16,943 bases of DNA from Flavobacteriales bacterium UBA7519 (GTDB taxonomy: Bacteria > Bacteroidota > Bacteroidia > Flavobacteriales > Weeksellaceae), in contig DLND01000165.1 in the NCBI GenBank assembly GCA_002476905.1, forward strand, positions 1 to 16,943. The letters run 5' to 3'. Made by a program: the position numbers and the translations under genes. Below, one piece after another: positions 7,121 to 14,251 of the stretch (positions are counted from its first letter, which is position 1; the number at the start of each line of letters is the position of its first letter). The notes beneath the pieces were generated by a model that searched no databases, was not told the origin of the DNA, and saw nothing but the letters and a program-made list of their open reading frames with translations.

Positions 7121-7950
7121 AAGTTTTTAGTAATTTGTTCAGAAGCCAGCTGTAAAAACCTTGGGATTATTTGGGCTCTGGTCAATATAATTTTGTCGTC
7201 ATCATCCATTCTGTCAATGGTTTCAAGGTATTTCTCCATCCCGAAAGTTTCAATCATCGCTTCTTTGTTTTTCTCATCTTCCAGATTTTTGATGAAGCCA
7301 ATTGGGTCAGCTTCTGGATGAAACTGAGTTCCGAAAATCTCGTCAGAAAAACGAACGGCCATCATTGCTCTTTCCAGATGAACCGTAGGGCGGATTTTTT
7401 CTAAAGCCACGATTTTCATACCCAATTCGTCTAATTTTTCCTGATTAGGTTCGATGCATTGATACGCTCTGGAATCAACTGCGTAAAAAGGATCTGGCAG
7501 ATTTTGGAACAGAAACTCACTGTCACCTTCTTCCGATTTGTGAATTGGCATCACCCCGAAAGAATATGATTTTCTCTTGCAAACATTTGCAATCCCGAAA
7601 TGAATAACTGCCAATTGGAAAGAATGACAAACCAGAAACAGATATTTTTTCTGCTCATTGTTTTTGTTATGTTCCCAAACCTGCGTCAAAAAATCAGCGA
7701 ATTTCTGTTCCCATTCGTAACCTTCACGGTGCGGATTTCCTGGCCCTCCGGAAGAGATGAAAATGTCAAAATCTTCAATATTTGGCATTTCATTTTTATA
7801 ACGAACATCAAAAACATCCACAGAAACTACGTATTCTGATTGCTCCTGAAACGCTTTCGACAGCTCTTTTATATTTCTCATCCCTTGATTAGGATGATTA
7901 TTATTCATATCCAAAAGTGCAATTCTTACATCATTTTTACTCATATTCAT
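7108..7950 (-). CDS. Class I glutamine amidotransferase-like protein
   Basis: A 280-residue cytoplasmic protein with the triad glutamine amidotransferase fold. The oxyanion region is IFISSGGPGNP (residues 64-73), the nucleophile elbow is FLVCHSFQLA (105-114, Cys108), and the catalytic His211 and Glu213 sit in FGTQFHPEADP. The elbow VCHSFQ lacks the usual glycine before the cysteine (GxCxG), which sets it apart from GuaA- or TrpG-type subunits. Related stand-alone proteins are either ammonia-supplying glutaminase subunits or gamma-glutamyl hydrolases like PuuD. Next to a GCS2 ligase and ATP-grasps, hydrolysis or transfer at a glutamyl amide is plausible. Its ATG is 7 bp after the toxin stop, so it is probably co-translated with the toxin-antitoxin pair. 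A second in-frame ATG two codons later is an alternative start. The C-terminal extension (residues 220-280) is helical and unassigned. Confidence 0.8.
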   Translation of the reverse strand: MNMSKNDVRIALLDMNNNHPNQGMRNIKELSKAFQEQSEYVVSVDVFDVRYKNEMPNIEDFDIFISSGGPGNPHREGYEWEQKFADFLTQVWEHNKNNEQKKYLFLVCHSFQLAVIHFGIANVCKRKSYSFGVMPIHKSEEGDSEFLFQNLPDPFYAVDSRAYQCIEPNQEKLDELGMKIVALEKIRPTVHLERAMMAVRFSDEIFGTQFHPEADPIGFIKNLEDEKNKEAMIETFGMEKYLETIDRMDDDDKIILTRAQIIPRFLQLASEQITKNLVFG

Positions 7951-7957
7951 ATTGTCT

Positions 7958-8251
7958 TTAATAAATTGATTTTTGTTTACCGTCTCTGAAATTAATTATT
8001 ACAATTTGTTTGTTTTTCGGACTTATTTTGTAAACGATATAGTTATTTTCGTCAACCATTCCTTTATGCAGATGTTTGAATCTTGCAGTTTTAGGATATA
8101 GATTTGGCTGTAATTTGATTCGTTCAATGAATTGATTGATGTTGTCTTCTAATCGCAGAATTTCTTTTTTTGTCCAATTTGATTTGAGATATTCAATTGT
8201 TTTAGAAAGGCCTTTCTCAGCACCATTGGTCCAGACGATTTTTATTTCCAT
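7958..8251 (-). CDS. ParE/RelE-family type II toxin
   Basis: A 97-residue basic protein with the ParE/RelE fold pattern: IVWTNGAEKGLSKTIEYL helix at the start (Trp7, Ala11, Leu15, Tyr21-Leu22), Trp26, a long helix, LQPNLYPKTARF, then the strand YIVYKI (71-76) and a final strand with INFRDGKQ (86-93). ParE toxins inhibit DNA gyrase, whereas RelE toxins cleave mRNA at the ribosome; the sequence does not decide, although the FRDGKQ ending is common in ParE-like members of Bacteroidetes. Its ATG overlaps the end of the antitoxin gene by 10 bp, the usual translational coupling of antitoxin and toxin. The gene is intact. It lies inside the ligase cluster between the GCS2 ligase and the amidotransferase-like gene. 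Confidence 0.85.
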   Translation of the reverse strand: MEIKIVWTNGAEKGLSKTIEYLKSNWTKKEILRLEDNINQFIERIKLQPNLYPKTARFKHLHKGMVDENNYIVYKISPKNKQIVIINFRDGKQKSIY

Positions 8252-8472
8252 TCATCAAACAATTTCATCACATCTTGATGTGATTTTACGCGATCGTTTT
8301 GAGCTTCTTTCAGTCCCACTTCAATGTCTTGCTGTTCTTCTTCATTCATTTCTTCCCACCAATCTTGAGAAGATTCTTTCTGAAAAATATCTTTTATTTT
8401 TTCAAGAACACTTTCTTTCTGAGTATTTAAAAGAAGTTTCATTAGTTCCAATTTGGTTGTTTCAATGTTCAT
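8242..8472 (-). CDS. Antitoxin of the ParE/RelE module
   Basis: A 76-residue acidic protein starting MNIETTKLELMKLLLNT. The reading frame stays open upstream to a TTG codon, but the ATG at 8472 gives the usual antitoxin N-terminus and sits just after the candidate promoter. Residues 1-30 form an amphipathic helix-rich part likely to dimerise. The Trp-rich, acidic middle (DWWEEMNEEEQQDIEVGLKEA) and the C-terminal HQDVMKLFDEW helix are typical of the segments that wrap around ParE/RelE-type toxins. The gene overlaps the toxin start by 10 bp. Its expected roles are to neutralise the toxin and to repress its own promoter through the palindrome at 8483-8500. No named DNA-binding family was recognised with certainty. 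Confidence 0.8.
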   Translation of the reverse strand: MNIETTKLELMKLLLNTQKESVLEKIKDIFQKESSQDWWEEMNEEEQQDIEVGLKEAQNDRVKSHQDVMKLFDEWK

Positions 8473-8482
8473 AACCAATTCT

Positions 8483-8500
8483 TTTTGCAAATTTACAAAA
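8483..8500 (-). promoter_or_regulatory. Candidate promoter box and operator of the toxin-antitoxin pair
   Basis: The minus strand carries TAAATTTG (8488-8495), a perfect TAnnTTTG -7 box, 15 bases before the antitoxin ATG. It lies inside an 18-bp imperfect palindrome, TTTTGYAAATTTRCAAAA, whose half-sites agree at 8 of 9 positions. A repressor bound there would cover the promoter. No -33 TTG is visible, and the leader would be only about 8-10 nt. Confidence 0.5.
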
Positions 8501-8547
8501 TTGAAAATATTTCTTTAATTTATTAAATTACAGAATAAAATTAATAA

Positions 8548-9651
8548 TTAAAAAAGCCCTTTCTCTGTTTCATAAATCATATAATCCACTACTTTTTTCA
8601 TATCACCGCCACTTTCGTGGAACACTTTGAGTTGTCTGTCTGCTCCGGTTCCCATTTTGATAATTTCTCTCGCAAACTCAACTTCTTTTCTGCATCCCAA
8701 ATCGTCCACAACATCATCTATGAAAGCCAATAATTCTTCCAGTAAGTCTTTATAAGGTACGCAGATTTCTTTGCCAAAATCGATGAGATGAGCATCAATT
8801 CCGTCTTTGGAAGCGCGCCATTTATTCTCTGTCAGCAGAAGTCTTCTGTAACTCCTAAAACTAATATTTTGCTGGTGCATTTTATAGATTTTTGCTACCA
8901 AAGATTGCATAATTGCTGCCAGACAAACGGTCTCATCTATAGTCATCGGCATATCACAAATTCTAAATTCAATCGTAGGGTAGAACGGATGGACTCTCAG
9001 ATCCCACCAGATTTTCTTTGCATTATCGATTGTTCCAGTTTTCACCATCAGATTGACATACGCATCAAATTCCGCCACACTTCCGAAATAACTTGGTAAT
9101 CCTGTTCTTGGAAATTTAGCAAAAACTTCTTGTCTGTAAGATTTGAAACCTGTTAATCTGCCAACCCAAAACGGCGAATTGGTAGACAATGCGTAAACGT
9201 GCGGTAAAAAATAGCGCATCACATTTTGGATTCTAATTCCTTCTTCACGATCTGGAATCCCGATGTGAACGTGTAAACCGAAAATGAGATTCGACCTTGC
9301 AACATCGCCCATATCGCTTACGATTTTGTCATAACGTGCATCTTTAGTAATGATATTGTCCTTCCAATGCGAAAATGGATGCGTTCCACCGCCCGAAACT
9401 CGCAAACCTTGGTCGTGAGCCGTTTTTACGAGATGTCTTCTGAGGTCAGTCAATTCCTGACGTGCCTGTTGGATATTTCCACAGATGCCTGTTTCCATTT
9501 CTACGACAGACTCGTGCATCTCGTGTTTTAAGTTTTCGCTTAGAACGGCTTTTCCTCCTTCAATGATTTTGGAAACGTGAGACACCAAATCGCGGCTTTC
9601 CGCATCTATGATTTGGTATTCTTCTTCTACACCTATTGTGAATTTGTGCAT
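8548..9651 (-). CDS. YbdK-type carboxylate-amine ligase (GCS2 family)
   Basis: A 367-residue cytoplasmic enzyme of the glutamate-cysteine ligase type 2 family, full length for YbdK-like proteins. It begins with the ATP/metal motif IGVEEEYQ (residues 6-13), followed by HEMHESVVEMETGICGN, SGGGTHPFSHW (86-96), LHVHIGIPD (126-134), the TIEFRICDMP strand (226-235) and ENKWRASKDGID (275-286), all hallmarks of the family. These enzymes form an acyl phosphate from a glutamate-type carboxylate and join it to an amine; YbdK has weak gamma-glutamylcysteine activity, and its true substrate is often unknown. No glutathione synthetase of the usual type is in the window. The gene lies 120 bp after the RimK/Ddl-like ATP-grasp gene and 75 bp before the toxin-antitoxin pair. 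Start ATG follows a GA-rich tract and the ACTAACT repeats. Confidence 0.9.
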   Translation of the reverse strand: MHKFTIGVEEEYQIIDAESRDLVSHVSKIIEGGKAVLSENLKHEMHESVVEMETGICGNIQQARQELTDLRRHLVKTAHDQGLRVSGGGTHPFSHWKDNIITKDARYDKIVSDMGDVARSNLIFGLHVHIGIPDREEGIRIQNVMRYFLPHVYALSTNSPFWVGRLTGFKSYRQEVFAKFPRTGLPSYFGSVAEFDAYVNLMVKTGTIDNAKKIWWDLRVHPFYPTIEFRICDMPMTIDETVCLAAIMQSLVAKIYKMHQQNISFRSYRRLLLTENKWRASKDGIDAHLIDFGKEICVPYKDLLEELLAFIDDVVDDLGCRKEVEFAREIIKMGTGADRQLKVFHESGGDMKKVVDYMIYETEKGLF

Positions 9652-9659
9652 TTTTTTTC

Positions 9660-9680
9660 TTGTGTTAGTTAGTAGTTAGT
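9660..9680 (-). repeat. 7-bp tandem repeats before the GCS2 start codon
   Basis: On the minus strand two perfect ACTAACT copies (9667-9680) and one diverged unit AACACAA (9660-9666) precede an A-rich tract and the ATG at 9651. Confidence 0.5.
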
Positions 9681-9732
9681 CTATATTCGATGTATTTGAG
9701 AACTTCAGATGACATTGTGGAAAAATTAGCAA

Positions 9733-9758
9733 TGTCACACTGAGCGGAGTCGAAGTGT
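9733..9758. repeat. Short dispersed repeat fragment
   Basis: The segment ACACTGAGCGGAGTCGAAG (9737-9755) continues into a T-rich stretch. ACACT (9737-9741) and AGTGT (9754-9758) are complementary. From memory this type of sequence (cactgagcggagtcgaagtg) recurs between flavobacterial genes; only one copy is in the window. It occupies the largest spacer of the ligase cluster. Confidence 0.4.
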
Positions 9759-9771
9759 TTTTAAAATATTT

Positions 9772-10722
9772 TTAAAGCTTATTGGTCACAAATGTTCCCC
9801 AGTCGATATTGATTTTTCCAGGCTTGTAGTCTTTGGCTTTTTCGATTGCTAATTTTGCAGCGTGTTCTACAATCCATTGGAAATTTTCTTCGCCAACAGA
9901 GTTTCTGTCAGCATCGGGCGCTGGATTACAAAAATCAATGGCGTAAGGGATTCCGTCTCTTACAGCAAATTCCACTGTGTTGAAATCGTAACCCAAAGCT
10001 TCATTAATTTTAATCGTATAATCCGTAATGGTTTTCAACAGTTTTTCGAGTTCTTTTCCTTCGGTTTTGTGGGTTGTTGCATACCTTAGATGATGCGGAT
10101 TTCTTGGTTCATAAGGCATAATGTGAACGTATTTTCTGCCCAGACAATAAACTCTGTAATAATCTTCGAAGACAATCTCTTCCTGAACCATCATTACCAA
10201 TTGCTCGGTCTCAGCGTGTTTTGCCCACATATCTTCCGGACTTTCAACTCTATAAACATTTCTCCAACCGCCACCGTCGTGAGGTTTCATATAAGCCGGA
10301 AATCCGATATAATCGAAAATGTATTCCCAATCGTGAGGGAATTTCAGGTTTCTGAACGATGTTTCCGAAGTATTAGTTGGTCTTTCGTGTGAAGGTAACA
10401 AAACGGTGTTCGGCAACGGAATTCCGATTTTTGACATCAATGCGTTGTTGAAAAACTTCTCATCTGCACTCCACCAGAATGGATTATTGATAACGTAAGT
10501 TCCGTTAACCGCGGCATTTTTAAGATAAGCTCTGTAGAAAGGAACGTCTTGCGAAATCCTGTCAATAATCACAGCGTAACCGTAATCTGCACCTTGTTCT
10601 AGTTTGTCTATTAGAACCGGTTCTGCAATGTATTCTCCTTTGCCGAGTTCATTGACTTTATCGATAAAAGCCCACGGAAACGTGTCTTCCATCCCGAATA
10701 AAATTCCAATTTTTTTTGCCAT
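9772..10722 (-). CDS. ATP-grasp ligase, RimK/Ddl-like
   Basis: A 316-residue cytoplasmic protein with a Rossmann-like N-terminal domain (KIGILFGMEDTFPWAFIDKV), then the two ATP-grasp lobes. Visible motifs are the ATP-binding lysine and glycine-rich loop FPAYMKPHDGGGWRNVYRV (residues 141-159, Lys146), the adenine-pocket segment MMVQEEIVFEDYYRVYCLG, and the magnesium-binding set VEFAVRDG (Glu251) and AIDFCNPAPDAD (Asp263, Asn266). The order is classical. Members of the group join a carboxylate to an amino acid or amine through an acyl phosphate. The WRNVYRV and PEPRNPH-like basic patches are not typical of D-Ala-D-Ala ligase, so a different substrate is expected. It lies between the small esterase and the GCS2 ligase in the same orientation. 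Start ATG is preceded by an A-rich tract and the CTTCGGA repeats. Confidence 0.85.
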   Translation of the reverse strand: MAKKIGILFGMEDTFPWAFIDKVNELGKGEYIAEPVLIDKLEQGADYGYAVIIDRISQDVPFYRAYLKNAAVNGTYVINNPFWWSADEKFFNNALMSKIGIPLPNTVLLPSHERPTNTSETSFRNLKFPHDWEYIFDYIGFPAYMKPHDGGGWRNVYRVESPEDMWAKHAETEQLVMMVQEEIVFEDYYRVYCLGRKYVHIMPYEPRNPHHLRYATTHKTEGKELEKLLKTITDYTIKINEALGYDFNTVEFAVRDGIPYAIDFCNPAPDADRNSVGEENFQWIVEHAAKLAIEKAKDYKPGKINIDWGTFVTNKL

Positions 10723-10741
10723 AATTTTGTTTTTTTTAAGG

Positions 10742-10769
10742 TCGGAAAACGGATGTCCGAAGTCCGAAG
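10742..10769 (-). repeat. Four 7-bp repeats upstream of the RimK-like gene
   Basis: On the minus strand two perfect CTTCGGA copies (10756-10769) are followed by CATCCGT and TTTCCGA. They lie 19 bases before the ATG at 10722. Confidence 0.5.
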
Positions 10770-10803
10770 TTTGTATGTTTATTTTATTAATTTAAATTTT
10801 TGA

Positions 10804-11517
10804 TTACCCGAAAAATCTTCCAATAAATTTCGGGAAAACCATTCTCCAAAGCTCCCAATCGTGATCTATCCATTTTTGCTCATCATACCAATGATTGATT
10901 CCTTTTGATGTTAAGATGCCCGCCATTTTTCTCGTTGGTTCCAAACAAATGTCACGGTCAGATGTACTGAGAACAATATGCATATGCTTATATTTCCAGG
11001 CTTCATCATTCTTCACGAATTCATCCGGACAATTGAAATAAATCAGCTGATCCTGATAGCCGTCCATAAAATTCCGGATGTTAAAAGCACCAGACAGACA
11101 GAAAAGATGCGAAACCAAATCTGGAAATCTAAACGCAATATTTGCAGCGTGATAACCACCAAAACTTGCGCCTGCAACAGCTACGCGATGTGTGTTATGC
11201 GTTCTTTGGATATAAGGAATGAACTCCTGAACCAAAAACTGAACATACATTTCGTAATTTCTGATTCTTTCATAAGGTGAAATTCCTTTGTCATAAAAAC
11301 TGAATTTATCAATCGTCTGAACATTGAATAATTTCAAAATTCCATTGTCTGTGAAATGTGAAATACTTCCGTTCAAATGAAAATCGGTATTCTGAGTATA
11401 AGAACCCTGAGAAGTCGGAAACATAATAATCGGATAGCCGAAATGTCCTGTAACTTCCACCTGAAGGCTCATTCCAAGAATATGTGAATAATAATCTGTA
11501 TGTGTTATTTGAGGCAT
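10804..11517 (-). CDS. Alpha/beta-hydrolase esterase
   Basis: A 237-residue protein of the esterase D / putative esterase type without signal peptide, therefore probably cytoplasmic. The nucleophile elbow is VAGASFGGYHAA (residues 114-125, Ser118 in GxSxG), an acidic residue lies in LSTSDRDICLE (Asp187 or Asp189), and His219 sits in WIDHDWELW near the end, which completes a Ser-Asp-His triad. The early strand PIIMFPTSQGSY supplies the oxyanion region. Substrate unknown: it could cleave an ester or thioester in the pathway encoded around it, or act as an acyltransferase. It stands between the two classical ATP-grasp genes (spacers of 65 and 81 bp), so a shared transcript is likely. Confidence 0.85.
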   Translation of the reverse strand: MPQITHTDYYSHILGMSLQVEVTGHFGYPIIMFPTSQGSYTQNTDFHLNGSISHFTDNGILKLFNVQTIDKFSFYDKGISPYERIRNYEMYVQFLVQEFIPYIQRTHNTHRVAVAGASFGGYHAANIAFRFPDLVSHLFCLSGAFNIRNFMDGYQDQLIYFNCPDEFVKNDEAWKYKHMHIVLSTSDRDICLEPTRKMAGILTSKGINHWYDEQKWIDHDWELWRMVFPKFIGRFFG

Positions 11518-11541
11518 TGTTATTTTAAAATTAAAAGATTG

Positions 11542-11576
11542 TGAAATTCAGAAATTGATAATTTATCATTCATAAT
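11542..11576 (-). repeat. Degenerate AT-rich 7-bp repeats upstream of esterase
   Basis: On the minus strand five 7-mers, starting ATTATGA and ATGATAA, have a shared ATT..-A pattern; the first three agree at 5 of 7 with their neighbours, the last two at 3 of 7. The low complexity of the sequence makes this the weakest of the six heptamer arrays in the window. Confidence 0.3.
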
Positions 11577-11582
11577 TAAGCA

Positions 11583-12794
11583 TTAGCTGCTTGGTTTGTC
11601 TTTTGGCGGAATGATATTCAGAATCTGTTCTGTGACATAGGTTGCCGCTTCATCTAATTTTTGCTGAATTCTTTCGGGATTGTTGGATTTATAAACAATT
11701 CCGATATGATAATCGATGGGTAGGAATTTTACCGCTTCATCGCTTTTCAAATTGTCAATATTGGGATGTTTGTCTTTTGCTAATGCCACAATCAATCCAG
11801 AATATAATTTCTGCGTTTCTTCAACCGAATATTTAGTTCCTTCTAACAAGGCATTTTCCAATCTTGCCCATTCTCTCCAGATATTGACGCCGGTTGCTGC
11901 TTCTACCATATCAGGAATGTGTGCGCCGCCAACTCTGGAAGATGTTTCGAGGAAATAATATTGTCCATCTGTTCCTCTGATGTATTCACTATGAGTTGCT
12001 CCATTTTTGATTCCGAATTTTGTCAGAACTTCTCTGTTGATTTGTTCCAAACCTTTGGCTTCTTCAGAATTTTTATCCAATGTTTTGGTACGGAAAACGC
12101 CACCTTCGTGAGAAACTTTCATCGGTGGAGATAGATATTTTGAAAAACAGGAAAATACAATTTCCTTATTATAAACCAAACAATCTACGTGATAGACATC
12201 GCCGGGTTTAAAAGCTTCTAAAAGAAATTTGTAACGTTCATCCCCAAGATTTTCCACAGCCGACCAAAGTTCATCAACCGAATTAATTTTCTTGATTCCA
12301 CTTGCTGAAGCTTCAGAACGGGGTTTCAGCACCCAAGGTCCGGGAACATCTTGCGTGAATTGATGAAGTTTTGCATCATTGAAAATGGAAGAAAATTCTG
12401 GAACAGAAATCCCGTTGTCTTTGGCTTGTTGGCGCATAGCCAGTTTATCTCGAAAATAACGATGTGTCGTTTGTCCCATCCCAGGAATACGATAGGTTTC
12501 ACGAATCATTGCCGCTTTTTCTACATCATAATCATCCAAAGCAATTACCGCATCGATCTGGTGGTTTTTCATCAGATAAGCAAATCCCTGAACCAAATGG
12601 TCAAGATTCCAAACCGAAGGTTCAAGCTCTGGCATATAATAAATCTCGTCTATAGCGTGCCAAGGCCAATTCTTTTCTTTCATGTTTTCTGACGTAATCA
12701 AAATGACTTTGTTGCCGAGTTTTTTGCACTCGTCCATAAAATCATAACCTTTGTAATAACAAGAGATGCAAACAATCGTTTTTTCCATATTCAT
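11583..12794 (-). CDS. ATP-grasp ligase, carbamoyl-phosphate-synthase-like
   Basis: A 403-residue cytoplasmic protein. The N-terminal pre-ATP-grasp domain has VIALDDYDVEKAAMIRE (residues 83-99) and GMGQTTHRYFRDKLAMRQ (105-122, Lys117), as in PurK/CarB/BacD-like enzymes. The ATP-grasp core follows: PWVLKPRSEASASGIKKI (153-170, Lys157), a LLEAFKPGDVYHVD segment, and the metal-binding HSEYIRG (Glu270) and FLETSSRVGGAH (Glu283, Arg287). Relatives make dipeptides or other amides (L-amino acid ligases, for example BacD-type). The product here is unknown. It is the third ligase of the cluster and of a different type from the other two ATP-grasps. It follows the M17 aminopeptidase by 37 bp. ATG at 12794 is preferred because the heptamers end exactly there; a second ATG two codons later is possible. 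Confidence 0.85.
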   Translation of the reverse strand: MNMEKTIVCISCYYKGYDFMDECKKLGNKVILITSENMKEKNWPWHAIDEIYYMPELEPSVWNLDHLVQGFAYLMKNHQIDAVIALDDYDVEKAAMIRETYRIPGMGQTTHRYFRDKLAMRQQAKDNGISVPEFSSIFNDAKLHQFTQDVPGPWVLKPRSEASASGIKKINSVDELWSAVENLGDERYKFLLEAFKPGDVYHVDCLVYNKEIVFSCFSKYLSPPMKVSHEGGVFRTKTLDKNSEEAKGLEQINREVLTKFGIKNGATHSEYIRGTDGQYYFLETSSRVGGAHIPDMVEAATGVNIWREWARLENALLEGTKYSVEETQKLYSGLIVALAKDKHPNIDNLKSDEAVKFLPIDYHIGIVYKSNNPERIQQKLDEAATYVTEQILNIIPPKDKPSS

Positions 12795-12829
12795 ATTTTT
12801 GTTGGTGGTCAGATGGCTGATGTCCGATG
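12795..12829 (-). repeat. Five 7-bp units abutting an ATP-grasp start codon
   Basis: On the minus strand the first three units are CATCGGA, CATCAGC and CATCTGA, agreeing at 5 of 7 positions; two diverged units (CCACCAA, CAAAAAT) then run directly into the ATG at 12794. The array fills almost all of the 37-bp gap between the two genes. Confidence 0.55.
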
Positions 12830-12831
12830 AT

Positions 12832-14238
12832 TTAATTATAATTTTCTATAAAGTCTAGTAAAAGCTGAACGCCATAGCCTGTCGCTGCTTTATCTTTAGC
12901 ATAACCAACATTCCCAAATGCTACGCCTGCAATATCCAGATGCGCCCAATTTTCGTGACCTTCAATGAATTGTTCCAAAAATTTTCCAGCAATAATACAG
13001 TCTCCAAAAGGTTTCATCGAAATGTTCTTAAAATCTGCAACATCCGAAGTAAAATCATCTTTCCAAATATCCCAAAGTGGAAGATTCCAAAGTCGCTGAT
13101 TGGTTTTATCGGCCGATTTTTCCAGTTTCTTTTTCAACTCATCATTGTTAGAAAAATAAGCGCCACAAGTGTAACCAAACATCCTAACCGAACTTCCTGT
13201 GAGCGTTGCCAAATCAATCAAAACATCAGTTTTGTAATTTTTTGACAAATAAGAAAGTCCGTCAGCTAAAGTCATTCTGCCTTCAGCATCCGTGTTTAGA
13301 ACTTCAATGGTTTTTCCATTGTAAGCCGTCACAACATCGCTCGGCAAGTACGCACGTTCCGAAACGACATTATCCGTAATCGGAAGTATGGCGATGATGT
13401 TTACAGGAAGTTTCAGTTCCGAAGCTGTAATCAAAGCTCCAATAACTGCACTTGCTCCGCCCATATCACTTTTCATGTAATGCATATTGTCAGATGGTTT
13501 GATGGAAATCCCACCAGTGTCGAACAAAACGCATTTTCCGACTAACCCGAAAGTTTTTGCATCTGCTTTTCCACAATTGTATTCCAAAATGGTAAACGCG
13601 GCTTCTTGCGAACTCCCTTGATTAACTGCGACAAATGCTCCCAAACCTTCTTTTGTCGATTCTTCTCTGTTGAATGCTTTATATTTCAAATCATATTTTT
13701 CCGCAGTCGATTTTAGAAAATCTGAGATTTGGTTTACTTTTTTTTGATTGGCAGGTTTGTTCAGCCATTCCATTCCGGCAAATTGTCCGTTGCAAAGTGC
13801 TTCTGTTTTTAAGGCTAAATTTTTTCCCTCTTCTTCAGAAATATTTTCAAAATGAAGTTCAAAATTCTCCTGCCAAAACGGATGTGATTTTTCAAATGGA
13901 TAGAGATAGGTTCCTAAAAATAAGCCTTTTAATAATTCTTCTGTCAAATCCAATCCTAATTTTGAATGAACCGAAGTTGGAACTGCTTGCAAACTTTTTT
14001 TATAATCATTAGCAAATTTGTTTGCAATAGCTTGGATTTCGTATCCTTTTGAATCTTTCCCAATTCCAATGAAAAAATCGAACTTATCCGAGTGAGTTTT
14101 AATGAAAATGTCATTTTTTTTTCCATTGAAGAATAATTCAACGTTCGGATACGAGTTTTTTTCCTGTTCCCAATCGTCTTCGCTGAACAGGTATATTTTT
14201 TGGGTTGTTTTTTCTTTTTTACTATAAATTTTAATCAT
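12832..14238 (-). CDS. M17 leucyl aminopeptidase family protein
   Basis: A 468-residue metallo-aminopeptidase. All M17 active-site residues are visible: Lys235 and Asp240 in GLVGKCVLFDTGG, Lys247 in SIKPS, Asp258 in HYMKSDMGGA, and Asp317, Glu319 and Arg321 in NTDAEGR. These bind two metal ions and remove N-terminal residues from peptides. The N-terminal regulatory domain (about residues 1-150) is poorly conserved, as usual. No signal peptide. Within the ligase cluster it could mature or recycle a short peptide product instead of serving general protein turnover; this is inferred from position only. It is preceded on the minus strand by a pair of palindromic repeats (14252-14302) and followed after 37 bp by an ATP-grasp gene. 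Confidence 0.92.
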   Translation of the reverse strand: MIKIYSKKEKTTQKIYLFSEDDWEQEKNSYPNVELFFNGKKNDIFIKTHSDKFDFFIGIGKDSKGYEIQAIANKFANDYKKSLQAVPTSVHSKLGLDLTEELLKGLFLGTYLYPFEKSHPFWQENFELHFENISEEEGKNLALKTEALCNGQFAGMEWLNKPANQKKVNQISDFLKSTAEKYDLKYKAFNREESTKEGLGAFVAVNQGSSQEAAFTILEYNCGKADAKTFGLVGKCVLFDTGGISIKPSDNMHYMKSDMGGASAVIGALITASELKLPVNIIAILPITDNVVSERAYLPSDVVTAYNGKTIEVLNTDAEGRMTLADGLSYLSKNYKTDVLIDLATLTGSSVRMFGYTCGAYFSNNDELKKKLEKSADKTNQRLWNLPLWDIWKDDFTSDVADFKNISMKPFGDCIIAGKFLEQFIEGHENWAHLDIAGVAFGNVGYAKDKAATGYGVQLLLDFIENYN

Positions 14239-14251
14239 AAACTTTTTAAAT

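Noticed and set aside
8473..8490. TTG codon at 8490 as antitoxin start
   Set aside because: The ATG at 8472 gives the usual antitoxin N-terminus, and the TTG lies inside the candidate promoter box.
9735..9760. Terminator between the RimK-like and GCS2 genes
   Set aside because: The T-run following the short hairpin is on the plus strand, while the genes are on the minus strand, and the stem has only 5 bp.
8548..10722. Standard glutathione pathway (GshA plus GshB)
   Set aside because: The ATP-grasp has substrate-region motifs unlike GshB and the GCS2 protein is of the YbdK type; additional ligases and esterases point to something else.
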